This document shows positions 1 through 9,093 of a stretch of DNA of 51,315 nucleotides, piece after piece (the first letter of the stretch is position 1; each line of letters begins with the position of its first letter). Position numbers and translations under genes: made by a program. Source of the DNA: CAVQRC01 sp963715045 (GTDB taxonomy: Bacteria; Planctomycetota; Planctomycetia; Pirellulales; Lacipirellulaceae); contig CAVQRC010000031.1 of NCBI GenBank assembly GCA_963715045.1, positions 1-51,315 of the forward strand. Direction: 5' to 3'. Below the pieces are notes generated by a model that was not told the origin of the DNA, searched no databases, and saw only the letters and a list, made by a program, of their open reading frames with translations.

Positions 1-340
1 ACATCTGCGGATCTGCCAGTGGGATATTCTCGAGTTTTCGCGGAACCCGAACCATGTGTCGCCAGAGTTCCCCGACGGCCTGTGGCCAGCGGCAGACGCG
101 CCTGCAAACGACGCCGCCTGGGAGCAAAGCATTGCCGCGTTTCGCCGTGACCACGAGGCGATGTGCGACCTGGTTGCGGATCCCGCGACGGACCTGTTTG
201 CGGAGATTCCGCACGGTCAGGGGCAGACGATCTTGCGTGAAGCGCTCCTGGTCGCTGATCACAACGCCTACCATATCGGCCAACTGGTGATGCTTCGCCG
301 CTGCCTGGGCAGTTGGCGCGAAGAACCGATGCCTTCCTGA
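1..340 (+). CDS. DinB-family protein, C-terminal part (5' end outside window)
   Basis: The reading frame is open from base 2 to the stop at 338-340, so the gene enters from the left and only about 112 C-terminal residues are visible. The visible start reads QWDILEFSRNPNHVSPEFP and the end contains DHNAYHIGQL; this H-x3-H arrangement near the C-terminus is typical of the DinB/YfiT four-helix fold, in which histidines bind a divalent metal. Many such proteins are thiol-dependent or detoxifying transferases, but the actual reaction here cannot be told. The GTG at 56 lies inside the conserved region and is not the start. The gene converges on the DUF1080 gene with three bases between their stop codons. 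Confidence 0.75.
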   Translation, partial: HLRICQWDILEFSRNPNHVSPEFPDGLWPAADAPANDAAWEQSIAAFRRDHEAMCDLVADPATDLFAEIPHGQGQTILREALLVADHNAYHIGQLVMLRRCLGSWREEPMPS

Positions 341-343
341 CGC

Positions 344-1020
344 TTACTTGAAAGACTCGATCACGATGTCCTTGTAAGCGATCTTGCCCTGCATCCCACC
401 GTGGATCTGCAGCGCGATCGAGCCGTCGCGGGCGATCGAGTCATCCTGCTCCTGGTAGTCGACGGTCTGCACGCCGTTGAGCCAGAGCTGAATACGGGGG
501 CCTTGGCGCGAATCCGATAGGTCTGCCAGCCGTCGTCATTCGCAGCCGCGTGAGCTTTAGCCAGCGTCGCGGCGTCCGGCGCGGCGAGGGTAAGCCGCCG
601 CCGACTTTCATCGTACAGACTGCCATCGTACCCCGGTCCGATGTCGGCCTGGTAACCGATCACCTCGTGATGGTCCGGGATTCGCCGCGTGCGGAATTGC
701 ACGCCCGCGTTGATGTTCTGGTCGTTGACCTTCGACTCGATAATTCGGAATTTCAGCCGCAATTCGAAGTTCTCGAAAGACTCACTTGTCGTGAGGAATT
801 CATTCCGCGGAACCCGCGCGTCGAGCGACCCGGCGACAATCGCACCTGCCTCAATCCGCCACGTGTTGTCCAGATCACCTTCCCAACCAGCGAAACTTTC
901 ACCGTCGAACAGTGGCTTGCGTGCGGTCTGCGTCTCTTCGGCCCCAACCTCAGCCATGCAGCATAGAACCACGGTGACAGCGGCTGCATGCCAAATACCA
1001 AGATGCCCGTTCGTAAGCAT
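344..1020 (-). CDS. Secreted DUF1080 (3-keto-disaccharide hydrolase-like) protein, frameshifted near 498
   Basis: The N-terminus is a signal peptide (MLTNGHLGIWHAAAVTVVLCC, cleavage probably after AEVGAEE). It is followed by a DUF1080 beta-sandwich, with FDGESFAGWEGDLDNTW near residue 38 and GVQFRTRRIPDHHEVIGYQ near 105. The family is very abundant in planctomycetes and includes 3-keto-glycoside hydrolases and lectin-like domains, so the substrate is unknown. The uninterrupted frame goes wrong after YRIRAKAP. The expected ending (RIQLWLNGVQTVDYQEQDDS to IVIESFK, stop at 344-346) is in the neighbouring frame. One base appears to be missing in the G/C run at 496-502. The composite protein is about 225 residues. 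The call is firm; whether the frameshift is real is not known. Confidence 0.8.
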
Positions 1021-1027
1021 ATCGCCT

Positions 1028-1158
1028 GTCCCAAAGTCCCAGTTCCAAGTCCCAGAGCTAGTCCGAGTCCAGAGTCCCAGAGTCCCATCCGCCTTCGCTA
1101 CGCTCGCAGAACTCGCGAGAGCTAAGTCGGACTTCGGAGTCCCACCTTACCCACCAAC
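1028..1158. repeat. Degenerate GTCCCA-type tandem repeat plus dispersed core repeat (copy 1)
   Basis: Positions about 1030-1090 hold an imperfect 7-8 bp repeat around AGTCCCA(G). Positions 1094-1145 hold a core that starts TCGCTACGCTCGCAGAACTC and includes the palindrome CTCGCGAG; it recurs at about 45512-45564 and, inverted, at about 44343-44375. A second C-rich near-repeat (CCCACC/CCAACC) fills 1140-1185 and runs into the end of the stress-protein gene. The stretch lies between that gene's stop and the DUF1080 start, so it could contain a terminator or promoter, but no clear consensus promoter is seen. Confidence 0.7.
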
Positions 1159-2100
1159 CTACCCTCCCACCGACACCACCAACACCGGGTGCGGCGACCG
1201 GCGAATGAAATCCGTGACTTCGCCCCGCGAATCGTGTGCGGTTCGGGCGAGCGCGACGACCATCAGTGCCGGGTGCGACTGGGGATCTTCGGGCGTGATC
1301 GGCTGTTCGTCCCCTTCGTGTCGGACCAGCAGTTCATAGGTGAATCCAGCGTTCTCTGCCGTGCGTTGTAATGCCACGTGCAGTTTGGCGTAGGTTCTGA
1401 CCAACGCGTTTTCGATGTCCTGATAGCTCACCTCGACGTCGGGCTGGATGGCATGCAAGGCCGCGCGGAAATTCTCGTAGAAACTTTGTTCGACCAGGAG
1501 CAGCAATTCGAGACGTCCCTGGGGTTCGACGAGCCCGACGGCCCACCGGGCCGCATGTTCTGCGGCAGGATTCTCGCCGGTGAGAATGATTCGTAAATGG
1601 GACGTGGGATTTCGCCCGAGTGCATCGGGGCGGCGGATCGCAACGAGCGGAACTTCGCTGCGGGCAGCCAGGATGTCGATGACGGTGCCGGTGCTGTCTT
1701 CGCCGAGCGATTCGAAGTCGCGTCCGAACGGGCAGGGGATTACGATCAGCTCGGCCGAGACCTTCGCCGCGGCCGCCAGGACCTGGTCGTAGTTCTCCTC
1801 TCCGTCGGCCTGCGTCGCGTCGGCGGCGATATCGGAGAGTATTGCCGAGACATCGTTTGCAGGAGCCGCGGCGTCATTCGTGGGCAGCCACAGCCATGCC
1901 ACGCGGCAGCCCAATCGCTGTTTGAGTTGCTGGGCGAACTTGACTGCCGCCAGGTCCTGACTCGATCCATCCAATCCGACCAGAATCCGATCCGGTCGGC
2001 AAGGCGAAAGCAGCTTGACTTCTCCGACATCAGCGCGTTGGAACAGATCCATCGAGCGGGCGATGTCTTCATCGACCTGACGCTGGGTTGGTTCACTCAT
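1159..2100 (-). CDS. Universal stress protein, tandem UspA-like domains
   Basis: This is a 313-residue cytoplasmic protein. The first UspA-like domain starts at about residue 38 (RILVGLDGSSQDLAAVKFAQ, the usual beta1-loop-alpha1 pattern) and ends near VPLVAIRRP. The second, more diverged half ends HPVLVVSVGG. It has no signal peptide or membrane segment. An ATG at 2098-2100 starts the gene 48 bases after the stop of the transporter on the same strand, so the two probably share an mRNA. Family members bind nucleotides or small regulators and often modulate transporters or stress responses, so a role in controlling the upstream ion/anion transporter is plausible but only inferred. Confidence 0.8.
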   Translation of the reverse strand: MSEPTQRQVDEDIARSMDLFQRADVGEVKLLSPCRPDRILVGLDGSSQDLAAVKFAQQLKQRLGCRVAWLWLPTNDAAAPANDVSAILSDIAADATQADGEENYDQVLAAAAKVSAELIVIPCPFGRDFESLGEDSTGTVIDILAARSEVPLVAIRRPDALGRNPTSHLRIILTGENPAAEHAARWAVGLVEPQGRLELLLLVEQSFYENFRAALHAIQPDVEVSYQDIENALVRTYAKLHVALQRTAENAGFTYELLVRHEGDEQPITPEDPQSHPALMVVALARTAHDSRGEVTDFIRRSPHPVLVVSVGG

Positions 2101-2148
2101 AAGAATCGCTTCTTCTCGTTTGAATTACGACTGGTGCTGTGGCCAGGA

Positions 2149-3579
2149 TCATCGGTACACGGTGGTATCAGCTAGCCCCCCAGCGAGGGGATCCACTCGA
2201 GGGCGTTCATGGCCAGCAGAGTAGCCGATTGCACCGGCGATTTGCAACACCATGATCGTACCGCCCAGCTTGAGGAACTCTCCCCAGCCGACGGTCTCGT
2301 GGACTTCCTTCTTGAGCGTGTACAGGGCAATCACGCAAGAGATCGAGCCGATGGGCGTACCGTTGCCGCCCAGATTACAACCCAATAGCGTCGCCCACCA
2401 CAATGGCTCGACCGGTACCGGTCCGGCCCCGATCTGACTGACGACCGGAATCAGCGTGGCGGCGACCGGAATGTTGTCGACGATCGCCGAAGCGACCCCG
2501 GCGAATATCGTCAGCAGCGGCACGAGTGCTTCGACCCGTCCGCCCGAAAGTCCGACGACCTGCTCGGCCAACCAGCCCAATGCGCCAGTGGCCTTTACGC
2601 AGCCGATGATTGTGAACAGGCCGAGAAAGAACAGGATGACCGTCCAGTTCACTTTCGCCACCGAGTCTTCCACGCTCTTGCCGGCGAACAGCAAGGCGGC
2701 CGTCCCGCCAGCGATCGCAATGAAGTCCATCCCTACCCCCAGTGGCTGGGCCATCGCGAAACCGACGATCGTGAGAATCAAGATGACTGCGCTCTTCACC
2801 AATACCGACTTGCTCTCGACCAAGGCCCAGGGGTCGAATTGCGCGATCCGCTCCGAGAGCCGCGCTTGCTCGTCCGCGGATTGCGACCACGGCAGGTCAT
2901 TCCGGAAGAAGACCCGCAGCATCGCGACCGCGATCAAGAAACTGATCACCGCGTAAGGCGCCGAGACCTGCAGGAACTGCATGTAGGGAATCCCCGCCTG
3001 GGTGCCGATCATGATGTTGGGCAGACCGCTCGCGAACGTCACGATCGCACCACTGTTGGCACAGATCGCCACCGAAATCAGAAACGGCTTTGGGGAGTAG
3101 TCGAGTGCCCGGCAGATCACGAGCACAAGCGAACTGAGGATCAGCATCGCGGGCACGATTGTCAGCACGGCCACGAATGCGAAAGTCATCCCGCAGACCG
3201 CGAAGTACAGGGCCGACGCGCGGCCGCCGGTCGCGCGAACCATCAGGATGCTGAAGAAGTGGAACAGCCCACTCTTGCCCGTCACGTCAACGAGGATCCC
3301 TGTGCCGATAATCACCCCGAAGATGTTCAGATCGTGCGAGAGAATCTCGTAAATGTTTTCGTAAGCGGGGAGGACGCCCAGCAGCAGTGCCAGCGTCAAC
3401 AGCACCACGGCTCCCGTCAGGGCGGCCACCGTCTTGTGGAACCGCTCGACCGCAACCCCCACGTAAGTCAGCGCCATGCCAACCGCGAACAGGATCATCA
3501 CCCCCGCCGCAGCCGGCTCGGCGACCGCATCGGTCGCGGCAAGAGGTCCTGGGAGTAAACTGCTGTAAAATCGTTCCAC
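2149..3579 (-). CDS. ArsB/NhaD-superfamily ion transporter (Na+/H+ antiporter or anion permease)
   Basis: This is a 476-residue polytopic inner-membrane protein with about 11-12 hydrophobic segments. Two inverted halves each carry the family signature: ANSGAIVTFASGLPNIMIG in the first and NLGGNGTPIGS in the second. Both match the discontinuous-helix substrate and ion sites of ArsB, NhaD and SLC13-type carriers. Whether it moves sodium, arsenite, citrate or another ion cannot be read from sequence. The start used is GTG at 3577-3579; the short hydrophilic lead MERFYSS precedes the first hydrophobic segments, and a later in-frame ATG exists at about residue 28. It is probably the first gene of a two-gene unit with the stress protein. 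Confidence 0.75.
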   Translation of the reverse strand: MERFYSSLLPGPLAATDAVAEPAAAGVMILFAVGMALTYVGVAVERFHKTVAALTGAVVLLTLALLLGVLPAYENIYEILSHDLNIFGVIIGTGILVDVTGKSGLFHFFSILMVRATGGRASALYFAVCGMTFAFVAVLTIVPAMLILSSLVLVICRALDYSPKPFLISVAICANSGAIVTFASGLPNIMIGTQAGIPYMQFLQVSAPYAVISFLIAVAMLRVFFRNDLPWSQSADEQARLSERIAQFDPWALVESKSVLVKSAVILILTIVGFAMAQPLGVGMDFIAIAGGTAALLFAGKSVEDSVAKVNWTVILFFLGLFTIIGCVKATGALGWLAEQVVGLSGGRVEALVPLLTIFAGVASAIVDNIPVAATLIPVVSQIGAGPVPVEPLWWATLLGCNLGGNGTPIGSISCVIALYTLKKEVHETVGWGEFLKLGGTIMVLQIAGAIGYSAGHERPRVDPLAGGLADTTVYR

Positions 3580-3882
3580 GGTACGATTCCTTCCTGGTTG
3601 CGGCGAGATGTCAGCACTTTAGTCGATTCTGCTGCGTCTTGCCGAGGGAGGCGTTGCGCAAGTGAAAGCGGGGGCAGGCGGGCGAGAACCTCGACAAGAT
3701 CAGGAATTGTTCCGAAAGCTTGAAATTGTTGTTGCTGTCACGGCGACCCAGGCGAAGGTGCACAGGCGATCACACTCCCTGTCGGCTCGTAGCAAAATCC
3801 TTATCATGGACGACAACGGGCGGCCGGAAAGCGAACTTCGGCGATTGTCGTGCCCGCATGACCTCCACCGGGAGACTCGAGC
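3580..3882. promoter_or_regulatory. Divergent intergenic region between transporter and PQQ-propeller genes
   Basis: About 300 bases without a credible gene separate two diverging genes, so promoters for both must lie here. I see no strong -35/-10 pair. The only clear signal is GGAGA about eight bases ahead of the GTG at 3883, which serves as the ribosome site of the rightward gene. Confidence 0.4.
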
Positions 3883-5217
3883 GTGATCCGACACGTGAGG
3901 CTGACCACTTGCTGCGGGCTTGCCGCGGTCTTGTTGAGCGCAGGCTGCAGTCGCGTCGACCCGGTCGACGAGATTTCGCTGACCACCAGCGGAGTCGAGT
4001 TGCATGACGATTCCTCGCGTGGTGCGATTCCTCCCTGGCCTGCCTGGCGAGGGCCCTACAACAATGGCATTGCTCCCCGGCAAGAGCTCCCTGTCCACTG
4101 GAGTGACGACACCAACCTCTGCTGGCAAGCGGATCTGCCAGGCCGCGGCCATGGCTCGCCGATTGTCACGGACGAACTGGTGCTGGTGCCGACAGCACGC
4201 GATGACACCCAGGAGCAGATCGTCCTTGCCTATGATCGCCGTGATGGGAGCCAACGGTGGCAGCGGGTCGTCCACGAGGGCGGATTTCCGTCCACCCGCG
4301 AACTCCACAAGAAGGGAACCAACGCCAACGGGACGCTCGTCTGCGACGGTCGCCATGTTGTGGCGGTGTTTTTCAATTCGGGCAAGGTTCAAGCCACGGC
4401 ACTCGACCTGGATGGGGAGATCGAATGGAAGCAGGAGGTCGGTCCCTTCAAGAGCAAGTTCGGTTACGCACCGTCGCCGATTCTGTACAACTCATTCGTG
4501 ATCGTCGCGGCAGACAGCTGGGGCGGTGGATACCTGGCCGCGCTCGACATCGAGACAGGCAAGATCGCCTGGCGGGTGCGGCGACCGGCGATCTCGACGT
4601 ATTCTTCCCCCGCGGTAGCGGACGTGGGTGGCCGCGATCAATTGCTGATCTCAGGATGCCATCTGGTCTCCAGCTACGACCCGGCGACAGGAAAAGTCTT
4701 GTGGCAGACCGACGCGATCGCCGAGGCGACGTGTGGCACGGTGATCGCGACGGAGGACCGTATTTTTGCCAGTGGAGGATATCCGGAGCGGGAGACGGTA
4801 TGCCTCGATGCCCAGGGTGCCCGGTTGTGGGCGACGAGGACCAAGGTCTACGAGCCCTCGTTGCTGGCGGTCGGGGATCGCGTATTTGGTGTTACCGACG
4901 ATGGGATCGCCTACTGCTGGGCGGCGGAGACCGGAGACGTTCTCTGGAAGAAGCGACTGGGTGGTTCGTTCAGCAGTTCTCCCGTAGCATGCGGCGGCAC
5001 CGTGTACGTCGCGAATCTTTCCGGGAAGACGTTCGTCTTCGAAGCGTACGCGGAACAATACACGCAGCTTGCCGTCAATCAGCTGGGTTCGGACTGTTAC
5101 GCGAGTCCGGCAGTCGCCGACGGGAAGATCTACCTGCGGGTGGGCGTGGGGAAGGGGAGCCGCCGACAGGAAAGACTGGTGTGCATCGGCAAGCCGGCAA
5201 CTGAGGATCCGACATGA
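3883..5217 (+). CDS. PQQ-binding-like beta-propeller lipoprotein
   Basis: This is a 444-residue exported protein. The start is GTG at 3883, preceded by GGAGA. The N-terminus MIRHVRLTTCCGLAAVLLSA ends in a lipobox-like SAGC at residue 22, so it is probably a lipoprotein. After about residue 50 (WPAWRGPYNNGIAP) there are repeated blades of the PQQ/WD type, for example LAYDRRDGSQRWQR, AALDIETGKIAWR, SSYDPATGKVLWQT and WAAETGDVLWKK. This is the outer-membrane-assembly or quinoprotein-like propeller class, which is greatly expanded in planctomycetes. No cytochrome or catalytic domain is attached, so a binding or scaffolding role is likelier than alcohol oxidation. No operon partner is evident; the next gene starts 65 bases on. 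Confidence 0.8.
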   Translation: MIRHVRLTTCCGLAAVLLSAGCSRVDPVDEISLTTSGVELHDDSSRGAIPPWPAWRGPYNNGIAPRQELPVHWSDDTNLCWQADLPGRGHGSPIVTDELVLVPTARDDTQEQIVLAYDRRDGSQRWQRVVHEGGFPSTRELHKKGTNANGTLVCDGRHVVAVFFNSGKVQATALDLDGEIEWKQEVGPFKSKFGYAPSPILYNSFVIVAADSWGGGYLAALDIETGKIAWRVRRPAISTYSSPAVADVGGRDQLLISGCHLVSSYDPATGKVLWQTDAIAEATCGTVIATEDRIFASGGYPERETVCLDAQGARLWATRTKVYEPSLLAVGDRVFGVTDDGIAYCWAAETGDVLWKKRLGGSFSSSPVACGGTVYVANLSGKTFVFEAYAEQYTQLAVNQLGSDCYASPAVADGKIYLRVGVGKGSRRQERLVCIGKPATEDPT

Positions 5218-5282
5218 GCCCCCCAGGTACGCCGTCATGGAATTGATAGTCAACCGATTACAGGATTCGATTGCCTGAGAAG

Positions 5283-6800
5283 ATGAAAGAGCTTTTACCA
5301 GAAGTGACCGAACGCGAGTTGGCCGAACTGGCCGAGCATGGCCTGTCGCGTAAGGAAGTCGTTCGCCAGTGGCAGCTACTCTGTGAGCCACCGGCACGGG
5401 TCGTTATCGATCGACCTTGCACGGTTGGTGACGGCATTCTGTCGCTGGCGGGTGATCTGCACGATGGTTTGATTGCTGCCCACCAGGAGGCTGCCGAGCA
5501 GGGACGGTGGCTCAAGTTCGTGCCCGCCTCGGGGGCGGCGTCGCGGATGTTCGCCTTGCAGTCTGAAGAGGACAGGCGTCAATTCTGCGATTCCATCGAG
5601 AGGTTTGCGTTCAGCGATGAATTGCAGGATCTTCTCGCCCACCGCAAAGTGGCCTGGAGCGAAATACGAAAACCAGGTCACCAGGATGAATTGATCGAAG
5701 CTGTTGTGGGCGAACAGGGTCTGGGCTACGGCGGTATTCCCAAAGGGCTCGTCGAGTTTCATCGCTACCAGGATCACACGCGCACGCCGTTTGACGAGCA
5801 TCTGCTCGAGAGCCGCCGGGCCCTGCGTGACTCTGCAGGCAAAGTACAAGCCCACTTTACGATTGCCGCGGATCGGCGGAAAGACTTCGAGTCGCGTTTG
5901 GAACAACTCCGACGCAGATGGGGGAATGGCTTCGAAGTGTCGTTCTCGGCCCAGCATGCCTCCTCGGACACGGTCGCCAGGAGTGCCTCCGGGGAATTGC
6001 TCCGCGACGCGGAAGGACGGATCGTCAGGAGACCGGGGGGGCACGGCGCGTTGATCGGCAACCTCAATCAGTTGCAGGGTGATCTGATCTTCATCAAAAA
6101 CATCGACAACGTGGCCCACGAGCACGCGCGAGGGCCGTCGGCACATTGGATGCAGATCCTCGGTGGCTATCTGGTGCGGCTCGAACGTGACATGCAGAAG
6201 TGCCGGCGGCTGCTTGACCAGTCGAGCGATGCGGGGACTCTCGCCACGGCCATGGAATTCATGCAGGCACGCTTTCATGGTGGCGCTTGGCCTACCCCGA
6301 CAGACGGAGCGGCGTTCCGTAACGTACTCTTGTCGCGACTGCAGCGACCTCTTCGTGTTTGCGGGATGGTCAAGAACGAAGGAGAACCGGGCGGCGGACC
6401 GTTCTGGGTACGCCACGCCGATGGCAGTAAGTCCGTCCAGATCGTCGAAACGGCAGAAGTCGACCGTGATGACGACCGTCAAGCGGAGATGATTCGTGAA
6501 TCGACCCATTTCAATCCCGTGTTCATGGCTCTGGCAGTGCGAAACGAGAAGAAACAATTGTTCGATCTGACAAGGTTCATCGACGAAGACCGGGCGATCA
6601 TCACGCACAAGCCGATCGACGGTGGATCAGTAGTCGTCCTGGAACGCCCCGGACTCTGGAACGGCGGCATGGCGCGATACAATACCGTATTCGTTGAAGT
6701 CCCCATGGAAGTCTTCACACCGGTCAAAACCGTGTTGGACCTGCTCCGCCCGCAACATCAACCGCTCCCGCCGCGAAACGCTTCGCGGGACCGTGATTGA
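5283..6800 (+). CDS. DUF4301 family protein
   Basis: This is a cytoplasmic protein of about 505 residues. The frame is open from TTG at 5271, but ATG at 5283 (MKELLPEVTERE) is the better start. Family marks are FVPASGAASRMF near residue 80, PKGLVEFHRYQDHTRTPFDE near 160, and a C-terminal THFNPVFMALAVRNEKKQLF region. The PASGAASRM element resembles the glycine-rich loop of sugar nucleotidyltransferases, which would suit its place 73 bases ahead of sucrose-phosphate synthase, but no activity is established for the family to my knowledge. Length is close to what I expect for DUF4301. The family call is good and the function unknown. Confidence 0.75.
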   Translation: MKELLPEVTERELAELAEHGLSRKEVVRQWQLLCEPPARVVIDRPCTVGDGILSLAGDLHDGLIAAHQEAAEQGRWLKFVPASGAASRMFALQSEEDRRQFCDSIERFAFSDELQDLLAHRKVAWSEIRKPGHQDELIEAVVGEQGLGYGGIPKGLVEFHRYQDHTRTPFDEHLLESRRALRDSAGKVQAHFTIAADRRKDFESRLEQLRRRWGNGFEVSFSAQHASSDTVARSASGELLRDAEGRIVRRPGGHGALIGNLNQLQGDLIFIKNIDNVAHEHARGPSAHWMQILGGYLVRLERDMQKCRRLLDQSSDAGTLATAMEFMQARFHGGAWPTPTDGAAFRNVLLSRLQRPLRVCGMVKNEGEPGGGPFWVRHADGSKSVQIVETAEVDRDDDRQAEMIRESTHFNPVFMALAVRNEKKQLFDLTRFIDEDRAIITHKPIDGGSVVVLERPGLWNGGMARYNTVFVEVPMEVFTPVKTVLDLLRPQHQPLPPRNASRDRD

Positions 6801-6873
6801 TTCGTACCAAGCGACGTCACCGCGTCGCCGAACCTCAGCAGTTTTCTTCGCGGCGAAAGCCAGAAGATTGATT

Positions 6874-9093
6874 ATGAGACAGGACACTGCGGCCAGGCAT
6901 CCGTCGGATGCAACGACCAGCAACCTCACATCGACTGGACTTCTTTCGTCCTCAACCCCGCTGAAGATCACGTTGATCAGCCTGCATGGACTGATTCGCG
7001 GACGCGATCTGGAACTCGGCCGTGACGCCGATACCGGAGGTCAGGTGAAGTACGTCCTGGAACTGGCTCGCGAACTCGCCGCTCGTCAGAGTGTTCATGA
7101 AGTCGAACTTCTGACCCGGCAGATCATCGACCCGCGAGTTTCGGAAGACTATGCCCAGATCGAGGAGCCGATTTGCGATCACGCCAGGATCGTCCGCATT
7201 CCCTTCGGTCCTAAAAGGTATTTGAAGAAGGAATCGTTGTGGCCCTTCATCGAGATGTTCGTCGATCAGACGCTGCAGCATTTCAGGCGGTCGGGGTTGC
7301 CGCACATCATTCACGGCCACTACGCCGACGCGGGGCTCGCGGGCGCCACACTGGCCCGGTTGCTGCATATCCCCTTCGTGTTCACCGGCCATTCGCTCGG
7401 ACGTGTCAAGCGGCAGCGGCTCTCACTGGGAAAGGCTGATCCCGAGTCGCTCGAGAAGAAATACAAGTTCACGACCCGCATCGAAGCCGAGGAGATCGCC
7501 CTCGAGACGGCGTCGATGGTGGTCACGAGCACGACTCAGGAGGTCCAGCAGCAATACGAGCTGTACGATCACTATGTGCCAGAGCGGATGGAAGTGATTC
7601 CGCCCGGCGTCGATCTGTCATATTTCTCGCCTCCTGGCGATGGCTTCAACACCCCCGAAATTGCGAACAGCCTCGCCCGCTTCTTACGAGATCCTGACAA
7701 GCCGATGATCCTCGCCATGGCCCGGCTCGACGAGCGGAAGAACGTCGAAATGCTGGTCCGCGTGTATGGTGAGAGTGAGCAGTTGCGGCGTCACGCCAAC
7801 CTGGTGCTCGTGATGGGCACGCGGGAAGACATCACCGAGCTTCCCAAGCCGCAGCAGGCGATCATGAACAACGTGCTGCAACTGATCGACAAGTACGATC
7901 TCTATGGCAGCGTCGCCTATCCGAAGACGCATGCGCCGGGTGATGTGCCCGAACTGTATCGGCTGGCCGCGTCGAATCGCGGTGTGTTTATCAATCCGGC
8001 CCTCACCGAGCCGTTCGGGCTGACGCTGCTCGAGGCAGGAGCCGTGGGCCTCCCGATCGTGGCAACCAACGACGGTGGTCCCCGCGACATCATTGCCAAC
8101 TGTCGCAACGGGTTGCTGATCGACCCGCTGAACCAGAAGGAGATCGAGCATGCCTTGTCGCGGATGCTGACCGAGCCGGAGCAGTGGAAGGATTGGGCCG
8201 AGAACGGGATCCGCGGCACGCGTGAACATTATGCGTGGAGCCACCACGCGCGACGCTACCTTCGCGATTTAGACGACATCCTGCGGAACGCGACAACGCC
8301 CGTGTTGTGGACGACTCCGACTGCCCGGCGACTTCCCGAGTTCGATCGGCTGATCATTACCGACCTCGACAACACGCTGACCGGCGACGAAGAATCGCTG
8401 GCGACGTTCGTCGACATGATTCGCAGTAACGAACACGTCGGCTTCGGGATCGCCACCGGTCGACGTCTCGACAGTGCGATGCAGCTCATCGAGCAATTGG
8501 GACTCCCCCGTCCGGACGTGATCGACACGGATGCGGGCACGCAGCTCCACTACGGCGAAAGCCTTACCCCCGATCGGAGTTGGCGGAAGGCGATCGGCTA
8601 CGCCTGGAAACCGGATGAGATTCGCGAAGTGCTCGACGAAGTGCCGGGCCTGTTTGCCCAGGCGAGTCAAAACCAATCGGAATTCAAGATCAGCTATGAG
8701 GTGGATACGAAAATCAGCCCGACTGTCGCTACGATCAAGAAAATCCTCAGAGAGGCCGGCTTGCGTGCTAAGGTTGTCTGGTCGCTGGGAATGTACCTGG
8801 ACATCCTTCCAGTTCGCGGCGGGAGCGAGATGTCGATGCGGCACTTGCTCTGGAAATGGGGCTTCGCCCCCGAACACGTCCTCGTCGCCGGCGACTCGGG
8901 AAATGACATCGGTATGTTGCTCGGCCGGACTCTGGGAGTCGTCGTCGGGAATCACAGCCCGGAATTGAACCGACTTCGTAATCACCCGCGGGTCTATTTC
9001 GCCGAGGCCACACACGCCGCGGGGATTCTGGAGGGCATCGCGTACTATAACTTCCTGGACAAGATCGTAATCCCCAATGATCGGAACGAGTGA
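6874..9093 (+). CDS. sps: Sucrose-phosphate synthase with C-terminal SPP-like HAD domain
   Basis: The 739-residue cytoplasmic enzyme makes sucrose-6-phosphate from UDP-glucose (or another NDP-glucose) and fructose-6-phosphate. Start: ATG at 6874 (MRQDTAARHPSD). A longer open frame back to 6694 overlaps DUF4301 and is not conserved-looking. The GT4 (GT-B fold) part occupies about residues 28-480: SLHGLIRGRDLELGRD and DTGGQ near the start, and the EX7E-type donor motif in ALTEPFGLTLLEAG near 435. The rest is a sucrose-phosphatase-like HAD domain, with motif I TDLDNTLTGDE and motif IV AGDSGNDIGML. Both motif-I aspartates are present, so the domain may be active. The amylosucrase start overlaps its end by 17 bases, indicating translational coupling. 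Confidence 0.88.
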   Translation: MRQDTAARHPSDATTSNLTSTGLLSSSTPLKITLISLHGLIRGRDLELGRDADTGGQVKYVLELARELAARQSVHEVELLTRQIIDPRVSEDYAQIEEPICDHARIVRIPFGPKRYLKKESLWPFIEMFVDQTLQHFRRSGLPHIIHGHYADAGLAGATLARLLHIPFVFTGHSLGRVKRQRLSLGKADPESLEKKYKFTTRIEAEEIALETASMVVTSTTQEVQQQYELYDHYVPERMEVIPPGVDLSYFSPPGDGFNTPEIANSLARFLRDPDKPMILAMARLDERKNVEMLVRVYGESEQLRRHANLVLVMGTREDITELPKPQQAIMNNVLQLIDKYDLYGSVAYPKTHAPGDVPELYRLAASNRGVFINPALTEPFGLTLLEAGAVGLPIVATNDGGPRDIIANCRNGLLIDPLNQKEIEHALSRMLTEPEQWKDWAENGIRGTREHYAWSHHARRYLRDLDDILRNATTPVLWTTPTARRLPEFDRLIITDLDNTLTGDEESLATFVDMIRSNEHVGFGIATGRRLDSAMQLIEQLGLPRPDVIDTDAGTQLHYGESLTPDRSWRKAIGYAWKPDEIREVLDEVPGLFAQASQNQSEFKISYEVDTKISPTVATIKKILREAGLRAKVVWSLGMYLDILPVRGGSEMSMRHLLWKWGFAPEHVLVAGDSGNDIGMLLGRTLGVVVGNHSPELNRLRNHPRVYFAEATHAAGILEGIAYYNFLDKIVIPNDRNE

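Noticed and set aside
6694..6873. N-terminal extension of sucrose-phosphate synthase into DUF4301
   Set aside because: The extra 60 residues overlap the end of a real gene, have the composition of an out-of-frame shadow, and ATG 6874 is well placed.
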